Part shown: piece by piece, positions 1 through 5,979 of the stretch
How the letters are laid out: every line of letters begins with the position of its first letter
Numbering within the stretch: position 1 is the stretch's first letter
Assembly (NCBI RefSeq): GCF_025147765.1
Contig: NZ_CP102265.1
Span: forward strand, 2,579,001 to 2,643,000
From: Blautia obeum ATCC 29174
Lineage (GTDB): Bacteria > Bacillota > Clostridia > Lachnospirales > Lachnospiraceae
Direction: 5' to 3'
DNA: 64,000 nucleotides
Translations under genes and position numbers: made by a program
The notes under the pieces: generated by a model
Database searches by the model: none
The model's input: only the letters and a program-made list of their open reading frames with translations
What the model was told of the DNA's origin: nothing

Positions 1-433
1 ATAAGGAAGCTAAAAATCTTCCCTGATTAGTTTCCTTATTACTACATTTATATGCATATCTGTACATCATCCTTAATGCCAATGCGCCTAAGAGATTTAT
101 ACTGCTCAAACACAGCATTCTCGCAAATGTAATTTTTTCAACTGGAAGAATCAGTTCTAAGATCAAATAGACAAAAAATGCTATTGCATCTGTATATAGC
201 AATCGAATATAACACTGGATACCGCCATATCTCCAAATCTGTCCATATACATTTCCAATCAATCTAATTGAAAATACACATAACAGTGCAAGAACCATCT
301 GCTGCATCATGCCTGAAATGGAAAGTTTATCATTTCCACCATAAAGTCCTAAAAGTAACACCGCTGATAATTCATACACAAGCAAATCGTATACAACCAA
401 CATCCATCGAACATTACGCTTCTTATATTTCAT
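1..433 (-). CDS. Partial CapD/FlaA1-like polysaccharide biosynthesis membrane protein (N-terminal part)
   Basis: The reading frame is open from an ATG at 433 to the window edge, so about 144 N-terminal residues are visible and the rest lies outside. A GGAG ribosome binding site stands 8 nt before the ATG. The visible part begins MKYKKRNVRWMLVVYDLLVY and holds about four hydrophobic segments separated by short basic loops (for example IGNVYGQIWRYGG). This is the usual N-terminal membrane domain of CapD/FlaA1-type nucleoside-diphosphate-sugar dehydratases/epimerases, which make sugar precursors for capsule or EPS. The catalytic Rossmann domain is not visible, so the assignment rests on the membrane domain and on the neighbouring sugar transferase and VOC genes. 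Confidence 0.75.
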   Translation of the reverse strand, partial: MKYKKRNVRWMLVVYDLLVYELSAVLLLGLYGGNDKLSISGMMQQMVLALLCVFSIRLIGNVYGQIWRYGGIQCYIRLLYTDAIAFFVYLILELILPVEKITFARMLCLSSINLLGALALRMMYRYAYKCSNKETNQGRFLASL

Positions 434-795
434 TTGTATTTCTCCATCCGCAGGTTTTAATCTTACTTTTCCTGCATTTTCTTTTTTTGTTAAAAACTTA
501 AATTTTCATCGTTCAATGAAGATCATTGTTCTTACTTGTTTCTCATATTCATTCTTACAATCTTTCCTTTTCATATAGTCCATTACCCCCCCAACAATTT
601 TGGAGTCCTTAACACGACAACTAGCCTGTGAATGTTCTATTTAAAGATCATTCGCAGGCTAGGTCAAACCTCCTTATCATAATTTTTCAGCTTATAGTGT
701 GGGTCAAAATAAGCATCCAAGAAACCATTCATTTATTCCGTTCCCCTTGCTTAACCGACACAACCATGCAGAAAAATTATCATAACCAGATTCGA
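434..795. other. Intergenic region with hairpin and gene remnant
   Basis: No convincing gene is present in these 362 bases. They lie between the truncated sugar transferase and the CapD-like gene, where an intact operon would carry the missing C-terminal third of the transferase. A strong hairpin occupies 621-662: arms CTAGCCTGTGAATG and CATTCGCAGGCTAG, one G-T pair, 14-nt loop. It has no T-run on either side, so it is not a standard terminator. A 25-codon frame (MDYMKRKDCKNEYEK...) near 505-580 on the minus strand is too short to call. The stretch is probably scar sequence from the event that cut the transferase. Confidence 0.5.
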
Positions 796-1425
796 CTAAG
801 CCAGCGAAACCCCTGTAAAATCAAGGTTTTTCTTGGTTGTTCCTATTATACCGCTATCTCCAATAAAAATATCCCAAATCTGAGGCAGTTCATCCAATGA
901 ATGACTGCGAAGGAATTTACCTACACGAGTAATATACTGTTCTGGATTTTCTAACTGATGTGTAGGCACATCATGTGGCGTACACATTTTCATTGATCTA
1001 AATTTATGCAACTTAAAATATCTTTTATTCTGTCCCATTCTCTTCTGGGTAAAAAGAACCGGACCTGGATCATCAATCTTTATTGCTAATGCAATAGCGC
1101 CCAGAATAGGACTAAGCACAACAAGACCACCAAATGAAAGGACAATATCAAATCCTCGTTTAATATATTTCTCATAGAAACCAACTTTATAATCAGAATC
1201 TCCAATCGCTTCCAAATGACCTCTAACACCATCTGCATTTTCTATTTCATCATCGTTTTCAATAAAAACGACTTTTTTGCCTTCTAAAGGATTCATCTGA
1301 TTTGACTCATCTTTATATTGACTTTTACCTATTTCTTTTTTTGCAACAAGAGATGTTATTACAAAAGTTGTTCCCATCGTTGCTGCAAGAATGCTCATTA
1401 TCTTTTTCCAGTTACCTTTTTTCAT
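796..1425 (-). pseudogene. Truncated bacterial sugar transferase (undecaprenyl-phosphate glycosyl-1-phosphate transferase)
   Basis: Members of this family move a sugar-1-phosphate onto undecaprenyl phosphate and so start EPS repeat units at the membrane. A membrane helix, then KRGFDIVLSFGGLVVLSPIL, then the conserved FTQKRMGQNKRYFKLHKFRS and SLDELPQIWDIFIGD are clear. The frame then departs from the family: the expected SIIGPRP motif and about 60 C-terminal residues (including the LTGWAQINGRDE-type block) are replaced by TTKKNLDFTGVSLA and a stop. The start is taken at 1425, where ATGA overlaps the stop of the VOC gene and GGGAG lies 9 nt upstream; the earlier ATG at 1443 lacks a site. Without the GPRP block it is probably inactive. 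Confidence 0.75.
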
Positions 1426-1781
1426 TTCAAAGTACTCCCACATTCTTTAATTTCTATTGGTAAACCATCTGGATCCTTTACAAAAGTAAATCTTCTGCCA
1501 AACCAGTCAGTTCTGATTTCTTCGATTTCCATATTCAAATCTTCTATCTTATCTACAGTGACTGCCACATGACGTAAGCCTTTAGCCTCTGGACTATTCA
1601 CTCTTTCTGGATGATTCGGATCCACAAAAATTTCAAGAGTTATGTTTCCACAAGTCATAAATACAACTATGTCATAACTTCTTTCAAATCTTTCGGTTTC
1701 TCTGAATCCTAACTTTTCATAGAATCTAAGACTATCTTCTGACGAAACAATTAATGCAATATGATCTAATCCTTGAACCAT
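1422..1781 (-). CDS. VOC (glyoxalase/bleomycin resistance fold) family protein
   Basis: This 119-residue protein has the two beta-alpha-beta-beta-beta units of the vicinal oxygen chelate fold. It begins with GLDHIALIVSSEDSLRFYEK and has a second unit at LRHVAVTVDKIEDL, ending in FVKDPDGLPIEIKE. The His in DHIALIV, the His in LRHVAV and the terminal Glu in PIEIKE match usual metal-ligand positions. The GAAGGAG site and ATG at 1781 are good. The gene overlaps the sugar transferase by an ATGA, so the two are translationally coupled. The substrate is unknown; its place at the head of an EPS operon suggests a role with sugar precursors, but that is inference only. Confidence 0.8.
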   Translation of the reverse strand: MVQGLDHIALIVSSEDSLRFYEKLGFRETERFERSYDIVVFMTCGNITLEIFVDPNHPERVNSPEAKGLRHVAVTVDKIEDLNMEIEEIRTDWFGRRFTFVKDPDGLPIEIKECGSTLK

Positions 1782-1801
1782 AAAACTCCTTCACTAATTT
1801 A

Positions 1802-1853
1802 TGAATACACTAATAGCCCGCTTCACTCCTCGAGTTCAGCAGGCTGAATACAC
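1802..1853 (-). promoter_or_regulatory. Leader hairpin flanked by 9-bp direct repeats, upstream of the EPS operon
   Basis: A hairpin (arms AGCCCGCT and AGCAGGCT at 1815-1845, one mismatch) is bracketed by two copies of TGAATACAC (1802-1810 and 1845-1853). It lies in the leader of the VOC gene and has no T-run. A similar AGCCTG-type hairpin occurs at 621-662 in the same transcription unit. Leader hairpins that recruit antitermination factors are known in polysaccharide operons (EAR in Bacillus eps, LoaP-dependent leaders); whether this is one cannot be told from the sequence. Confidence 0.35.
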
Positions 1854-1938
1854 TTATTCATTTTTAGTTTCTATTTTTCTTCTTCATCTTCATTCCCTGT
1901 TATTTACTAAAAACCATGTTTACAACCACAATTTATTT

Positions 1939-2086
1939 GTTCAATAACTTCGAGCACGTTCGTGATCGGATGATCACTGTCTTTCCGGGCTCCACGGTGG
2001 ACTCCGGTGGGCGGTGCTCCACCCAAAGACTTTATCCTGTAGATAAAATCCTGTTTACAGTTTCCTGTATCTATGAAAACAGCGTT
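1939..2086 (-). ncRNA. Candidate TnpB-type guide RNA (omega/reRNA) scaffold
   Basis: Directly downstream of the TnpB-like gene the minus strand can fold into a compact multi-branched RNA. An outer stem GTCTTTGGG/CCC..AAAGAC encloses two hairpins: GTGG with CCAC, and TCCAC with GTGGA. A third hairpin, GTGATC/GATCAC at 1962-1977, follows, and then a GC-poor tail ending TTGAAC at 1939-1944. Position (3' flank of tnpB, same strand), size and order of hairpins resemble known TnpB guide scaffolds. If TTGAAC marks the scaffold end, the guide would start at 1938 on the minus strand with AAATAAATTGTGGTTGTAAA. I did not find a second match to it by eye in this window. Confidence 0.5.
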
Positions 2087-3289
2087 TTAATCGCTTGTTC
2101 TCGGCTCTTTTGGCTGAAATCCGCGGATGCATTTTAATCCGAGATTCCAGGATGCATTCAGGTAGTAATTTCCCTGATGCCCATTCTTGCAGACAAAGTT
2201 CTGTCCTTTTTTATGTAAGGAGGCTCCACAGGCTGCACATGTGGAACTGATGTTATGCTGCTGTAGTTCCACTACAACGAGTCCCTCCTGCCAGGCTTTG
2301 TACTTTATCTTTTCACGAATGGCGGTGCTTAGATGTATCGGTGAGAAGTTTCCGGCTTTTGACATCAGGATTCTACTGTATTCTTTCTCATATTCTGGAA
2401 GAACGATCATCTTTGCGCCTTGCTTTATTGTGTAATTTATAACTTGTCTACTTATGCTATGAGAATAAAAATCATTGAGATTTTTTAATTTCATCCAGTA
2501 GCGTGAATTGGGGATTGCGCTGCTGCCACTGCTTCCTGATGCTTCGGATTTTTTGATCTTGTCAGTAACCTGCCTGCATCGGTGGGCATACTCAGCTCCT
2601 CCTCTTACAAAAAAGACTTTTTCTTTTGCGCCGTCAGAATTCAGCACGCAGCAGACTGTGAGTGCATCCTGATTGGTAAACGTTACGGCACAGATTTTTT
2701 CACCTGCTGCCATTCGTTCTTTGGCAGTTCTGCCGTCTTTTACAAAAGTCTTCCACGGGATGTGCAGCTCAGGGCCTGTCTTTTTCAGGACAATGGAAGG
2801 TGACATCATCTGTCCTTCTTCCGGTATGGTATTGCCACGGAGCTTGATGCGATGCCAGAGCCATTTTTCTCCAGTCCAGATTTTCAGTGTGATCGCATTT
2901 CCTTCAAAATCACGATACATGCCTTTATAACAGGTAACGGATTCTGTGAAAGAAGTGGAACGGATCTTCTGTTTTTCTCTGGAAAGGTAACTGCTGGCTA
3001 CGGCAATTGCGCTGTTGATCGCAGCTCGCCTGAAATACAGGGGAACCTTTTGCCATGGCAGTGGGTACTGCACGGGCTGTCGGTCTCTGCCTGGGATTGT
3101 CAGCTTTTCCAGTGTGCGGAGTGCTTCCATGGAACCTGGTCTTCCATCCTGAAAAGTGTCAAGGTATAGGTTGTAATAAAATTCCAGTATCTGGTTATAC
3201 AGTTCCTGTGTTTTTACTAACCAGTCGGAATGTCTGGTCAGGATGTTCATCTTTTTAACTGTGATGGAGTAATACTGTGGTTTCTCCAC
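2087..3289 (-). CDS. TnpB-like protein lacking RuvC catalytic residues
   Basis: The 400-residue protein has TnpB architecture: an N-terminal RNA/DNA-binding part, a RuvC region from about residue 200, a basic helical stretch, the IVLPEY region (about 300), and a zinc-finger/RuvC-III end with STCAACG and FVCKNGHQGNYYLNASWN. Where active TnpB has GIDLG, this protein has AVTFTN (Asp to Thr). The IVLED-type Glu is replaced by Pro with a Glu next to it, and the C-terminal D-x-NAA-x-N Asp is Tyr. The last zinc ligand Cys is His. It should therefore not cut DNA. The start is GTG at 3289 with GAGGTG 5 nt upstream. No TnpA gene is nearby. It may be a TldR-like RNA-guided DNA-binding repressor, or merely a decayed transposon gene; the frame is fully intact, which favours the former. 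Confidence 0.8.
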   Translation of the reverse strand: MEKPQYYSITVKKMNILTRHSDWLVKTQELYNQILEFYYNLYLDTFQDGRPGSMEALRTLEKLTIPGRDRQPVQYPLPWQKVPLYFRRAAINSAIAVASSYLSREKQKIRSTSFTESVTCYKGMYRDFEGNAITLKIWTGEKWLWHRIKLRGNTIPEEGQMMSPSIVLKKTGPELHIPWKTFVKDGRTAKERMAAGEKICAVTFTNQDALTVCCVLNSDGAKEKVFFVRGGAEYAHRCRQVTDKIKKSEASGSSGSSAIPNSRYWMKLKNLNDFYSHSISRQVINYTIKQGAKMIVLPEYEKEYSRILMSKAGNFSPIHLSTAIREKIKYKAWQEGLVVVELQQHNISSTCAACGASLHKKGQNFVCKNGHQGNYYLNASWNLGLKCIRGFQPKEPRTSD

Positions 3290-3307
3290 GGGAACACCTC
3301 AATTTTT

Positions 3308-3330
3308 TCGCAGAGTAGCATACTCTGCGA
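3308..3330. repeat. Left copy of 23-bp palindromic site (putative recombination site)
   Basis: Perfect 10-bp inverted arms TCGCAGAGTA and TACTCTGCGA surround the centre GCA. The right copy at 5940-5962 has identical arms and the centre TGC, so the two copies are exact inverted repeats of each other over 23 bp. Taken as TCGCAGAG-7 nt-CTCTGCGA, the site has the form of a tyrosine-recombinase core with an asymmetric 7-bp crossover (TAGCATA here, TATGCTA in the other copy). The sequence after it on the plus strand (CATTTTTTTAATC) also resembles that after the right copy. Confidence 0.6.
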
Positions 3331-3349
3331 CATTTTTTTAATCGCATAC

Positions 3350-3378
3350 ATTCTAGCACATAAAAAATGTTATGTAAA
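3350..3378 (-). promoter_or_regulatory. Sigma-A-type promoter pointing into the TnpB-like gene and EPS operon
   Basis: On the minus strand there is a TTTACA -35 (3373-3378), a 17-bp spacer and a TAGAAT -10 (3350-3355). The predicted start near 3343 lies just inside the left palindrome, so the transcript leaves the bounded segment, crosses the palindrome, and reaches the TnpB-like gene at 3289 and then the candidate guide RNA and EPS genes. The hairpin formed by the palindrome is followed by A and not T residues in this direction, so it should not terminate the transcript. Confidence 0.55.
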
Positions 3379-3395
3379 GACGTAAAGACATGATA

Positions 3396-3407
3396 TTAGC
3401 CGTCAAA
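3396..3407 (+). repeat. Direct repeat TTAGCCGTCAAA, copy 1
   Basis: First of three same-orientation copies of TAGCCGTCAAA in the segment (others at 4709-4720 and 5874-5884). It lies between the leftward promoter and the Rpn terminator. The copies delimit the rpn gene (copies 1-2) and the integrase gene (copies 2-3). They could be recombinase arm sites or remnants of att cores. Confidence 0.5.
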
Positions 3408-3408
3408 A

Positions 3409-3460
3409 AATTCCCTTATATCATGAAATGTAAATTATCAATTCAAAATATAAGGGAATT
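3409..3460 (-). terminator. Terminator of the rpn-like gene
   Basis: A 13-bp perfect inverted repeat (AATTCCCTTATAT at 3409-3421 and its complement at 3448-3460) with a 26-nt loop is followed on the minus strand by TTTTTTG. It lies 8 bp after the stop of the Rpn-like gene. The loop is long and the stem AT-rich, so it may be weak. Confidence 0.55.
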
Positions 3461-3468
3461 CTGGCCTT

Positions 3469-4446
3469 TTATTTATTTACAGCATCTCTATATATACTTC
3501 TTTCGCTAGAAGGAATTTTGAGCAGATCCATTGCCTGATCGGCTGTTATTTTCAGGCTTTCTATAAGATTTTTGACAGAATCTAGTTTTCCTTCTAATTT
3601 ACCCTCTAATTTGCCCTCTAATCTGCCCTCTAATCTGCCTTCACGTACAGCTCTTTTTATCAGCTTTTCAGTTTTTTGCTTTGCCAGTACTTCGGCTCTT
3701 TCATTTGCCAGTACTTCGGCTCTTTCATTTGCCAGTGCTTCAGCTTTTTCATCAACTTTTTCATTTATAATTTTCATCAATGCATCACACATATTCTTGT
3801 CCTCCTTAAACTGTTGTTCATTAGCTGCAACAATTACCTGCATGGCGGCGGAATAGAGATTATTATTTTCTTTTCCGCGATATTCGTTCAATAGTTCTTT
3901 TGTAATTCTTGAATCTGTTAATGTGTCTGTAAGGCTATATAACCAGAGATTATGTTCTGGAGAAAGTTGTCCTGTTACAATAATCTGTATAGCAAATACA
4001 TCACCATATACATAATAAATTCCTGGTTCTATTTTCTCTATTGTATATTTTCTGACATCAAGCAGATGTCGGATCATCTTTCGTGGATAGTTCTTGGCAA
4101 CAAACGTTATCGTGATTTCTTCTGCTGGTATCTCATTTTCCCTTCCAGTGTCTGCTTTATAAAAGCAGGCATATCCATAGACTTTATAAAAATCGTCTAC
4201 AGAAAGATAATCGCTTGGGCTTTTGTACTCTATGAGATTATATGTACGGAAAATCCTGCCTATATTTTTGTGAATCTTTTCGCCTTTTTTTTTCTTAATG
4301 ACAAGGATATCTACCAGCATGGGTTTCGTACCGAGAGGATATTCATTTTGGAACATCAGTTTATAAGTTTCCTCCTGAAATTCAATCTGCAAATCCGCAT
4401 AAAACGCCGGGTGCCATTGAAGTACATCTTTTCTGTCCTCTTCCAC
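3469..4446 (-). CDS. Rpn family recombination-promoting nuclease / PD-(D/E)XK nuclease family putative transposase
   Basis: About 325 residues. The N-terminal half (LQWHPAFYADLQIEFQEETY, then MLVDILVIKKK and NLIEYKSP) has the PD-(D/E)XK arrangement of this family: an acidic residue in the ILVI strand and the E-x-K of IEYKS. The C-terminal part is a charged helix made of ERAEVLAN repeats and then EGRLEGKLEGKL repeats, typical of Rpn-like proteins, ending in a small helical tail. The start is taken as GTG at 4446 behind AAGGAGG; the frame runs open further upstream to an ATG at 4614, but those residues look like translated leader. These proteins are DNA endonucleases linked to genome rearrangement; a role with the adjacent recombinase is only inferred. 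Confidence 0.75.
   Translation of the reverse strand: MEEDRKDVLQWHPAFYADLQIEFQEETYKLMFQNEYPLGTKPMLVDILVIKKKKGEKIHKNIGRIFRTYNLIEYKSPSDYLSVDDFYKVYGYACFYKADTGRENEIPAEEITITFVAKNYPRKMIRHLLDVRKYTIEKIEPGIYYVYGDVFAIQIIVTGQLSPEHNLWLYSLTDTLTDSRITKELLNEYRGKENNNLYSAAMQVIVAANEQQFKEDKNMCDALMKIINEKVDEKAEALANERAEVLANERAEVLAKQKTEKLIKRAVREGRLEGRLEGKLEGKLEGKLDSVKNLIESLKITADQAMDLLKIPSSERSIYRDAVNK
3592..3754 (-). repeat. In-frame tandem repeats inside the rpn-like gene
   Basis: Two sets: four or more 12-bp units (CTAATTTGCCCT type, 3592-3643, coding EGKL/EGRL) and two identical 24-bp units GCCAGTACTTCGGCTCTTTC+ATTT at 3683-3730 with a third diverged unit to 3754 (coding ERAEVLAN). All unit lengths are multiples of three, so gain or loss of units would change helix length without breaking the frame. 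Confidence 0.8.
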
Positions 4447-4604
4447 GAATCCTCCTTTTTTGTGATTCAGGAAATCTCCGCCCCGCCGGAAATTCCTGTT
4501 TGTCTTGTGGATAATAAAGCATGATTTTTTTGAAAGGACAGATGCTCTCTGTTTATTGAATATAAAAAAACAAATCATACAGAATAGTAAATATGCTTTT
4601 CTAT

Positions 4605-4633
4605 ATATTATCATAGAACATTTAGTTCTTCAA
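4605..4633 (-). promoter_or_regulatory. Promoter of the rpn-like gene
   Basis: TTGAAG (4628-4633), 17-bp spacer, TAATAT (4605-4610) on the minus strand. It gives a leader of about 150 nt before the GTG at 4446. Confidence 0.5.
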
Positions 4634-4708
4634 TGGAAATAAAGTAAGTTTATCAATATTTTATAATTGTTGTTTCTTATTTTTTTGTGATTTTCTGCGA
4701 CAATATTA

Positions 4709-4720
4709 TTAGCCGTCAAA
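4709..4720 (+). repeat. Direct repeat TTAGCCGTCAAA, copy 2
   Basis: Identical over 12 bases to copy 1 (3396-3407). It lies 30 bp upstream of the recombinase start codon, in the divergent rpn/recombinase intergenic region, where self-binding by the recombinase could also regulate expression. Confidence 0.5.
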
Positions 4721-4750
4721 ATAATGGTCGAATGAAAGGAGAAATCACAT

Positions 4751-5887
4751 ATGTCACGAAAAGGAGAAAATATCTACAAGAGAAAAGATGGGCGTTGGGA
4801 AGGTCGTTACTGCAAGACAAGAGATGAAAGCGGAAAAATCAAATACGGATATGTCTATGCCAGAACATATACCGATACGAAAAGCAAATTAGAACTGGTA
4901 AAAAAAGAATGCCTATCTTTACCAGAAAAAAGTACAGGAAATTTCAGTATTCATACATTTGCAGATGTAGCCGGTGAATGGCTGCTTTATAAAAAGCGTA
5001 TATTGAAAGAAACCTCCATTTCTAAATACAACAATATCATTAATATTCATCTGCTTCCATTTTTCAGAGAACAGGACATACATAATATTACACTTGAGCA
5101 AATGGAAGCTTTTTATAATGCTCTGCTCATGACGAAAACTGCAAAAGGAACTGCACTTGCACCGAAAACAACGCTTGATATTCTTTCGGTAATGAAAGCA
5201 ATTTTGTTTTATGCAACTACAAAAAAATATATGAACATACTTCCGGTTCTTCGTTTTGAATACAGAGCAGTTCCAAAGAAACTGGTTGTTTTGAGCGGAA
5301 GAAATCAGAAAATCCTTTCAACTTATCTCTGCCTGAACCTCACTTATCGAAATCTCGGACTTCTTATCTGTATGTATACCGGAATCCGGCTCGGTGAAGC
5401 CTGCGCATTAACCTGGGAGGACATTTCACTGACAGAAGGATATATCTATATACACAAAACTATGCAGCGGATTCAAAAAGAACATAACGGAAAAAAGACA
5501 ATGATCATTATAGCAGAACCCAAAACGCAATCCTCTATCCGAACAATTCCACTTCCACGACAGTTGATCCAGCTTATCAAATCCAGCAAACTTCCCATGC
5601 AGGGTTATCTGCTGACAGGTTCTTATGAAAGATATATAGAGCCACGTAATTATCAATATCACTTCAAAAAAATTCTTCAGCAGTGTAAAATTCCCCAAAC
5701 AAATTTTCATACCTTACGTCATACGTTCGCCACCAGATGTGTAGAGCTGGGATTTGATGTTAAAACACTCAGTGAAATCCTCGGACATTCAAATATCAAC
5801 ATTACCCTGAACCGATATGTACATCCGTCTTTTAATCTTAAGAAGCAGAACATGAACAAAATGAACAAATTAATAGCCGTCAAATAG
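4751..5887 (+). CDS. Tyrosine recombinase (phage-type integrase / DNA invertase)
   Basis: 378 residues. The N-terminal part (MSRKGENIYKRKDGRWEGRY) is the small three-strand arm-binding domain of integrases. A SAM-like core-binding domain follows (about 60-165), then the catalytic domain with all key residues: Arg in YTGIRLGEACALTW, His-x-x-Arg in HTLRHTFATRC, His in LGHSNINITLNR and nucleophile Tyr in RYVHP. AAAGGAG stands 9 nt before the ATG. Proteins with this N-terminus are common next to EPS loci of Lachnospiraceae. Here the gene sits inside the segment bounded by the 23-bp palindromes and its last codons contain the third TAGCCGTCAAA repeat. Likely activity: inversion or excision at those sites. 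Confidence 0.9.
   Translation: MSRKGENIYKRKDGRWEGRYCKTRDESGKIKYGYVYARTYTDTKSKLELVKKECLSLPEKSTGNFSIHTFADVAGEWLLYKKRILKETSISKYNNIINIHLLPFFREQDIHNITLEQMEAFYNALLMTKTAKGTALAPKTTLDILSVMKAILFYATTKKYMNILPVLRFEYRAVPKKLVVLSGRNQKILSTYLCLNLTYRNLGLLICMYTGIRLGEACALTWEDISLTEGYIYIHKTMQRIQKEHNGKKTMIIIAEPKTQSSIRTIPLPRQLIQLIKSSKLPMQGYLLTGSYERYIEPRNYQYHFKKILQQCKIPQTNFHTLRHTFATRCVELGFDVKTLSEILGHSNINITLNRYVHPSFNLKKQNMNKMNKLIAVK
5874..5884 (+). repeat. Direct repeat TAGCCGTCAAA, copy 3
   Basis: The last complete codons of the recombinase (Ala-Val-Lys) are encoded within this copy, and its final bases run into the TAG stop. Integrase genes often end within or next to an att core; the copy may therefore be functional and not chance. 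Confidence 0.5.
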
Positions 5888-5894
5888 AACGTCA

Positions 5895-5936
5895 AAAGAC
5901 CTGCAAACATGCATCTAATGCGTGCCACAGGTCTTT
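5895..5936 (+). terminator. Terminator of the recombinase gene
   Basis: AAAGACCTG (5895-5903) pairs with CAGGTCTTT (5928-5936), 9 bp perfect, followed by CTTT. It lies 8 bp after the stop codon and inside the right palindromic site. Confidence 0.65.
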
Positions 5937-5939
5937 CTT

Positions 5940-5962
5940 TCGCAGAGTATGCTACTCTGCGA
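5940..5962. repeat. Right copy of 23-bp palindromic site (putative recombination site)
   Basis: Same 10-bp arms as the left copy at 3308-3330, with the centre TGC in place of GCA. On the plus strand it is followed by TATTTTTTTCATC, so it could also act as a second terminator for the recombinase. The bounded segment is about 2.6 kb. Confidence 0.6.
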
Positions 5963-5979
5963 TATTTTTTTCATCTCAT

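Noticed and set aside
505..580. 25-codon minus-strand frame before the CapD-like gene
   Set aside because: Too short, no ribosome site of note, and it lies in scar-like sequence.
3592..3754. Short regular repeats as a CRISPR array
   Set aside because: The 12-bp and 24-bp units are contiguous, without spacers, and code for EGKL and ERAEVLAN repeats in the rpn-like protein. No CRISPR array was seen in the window.
3308..5962. Palindromes as the hairpin ends of an IS200/IS605 element
   Set aside because: One copy is near the TnpB-like start, but the second copy lies 2.6 kb further upstream and not at the gene's 3' side, and no TnpA is present; recombinase sites fit better.
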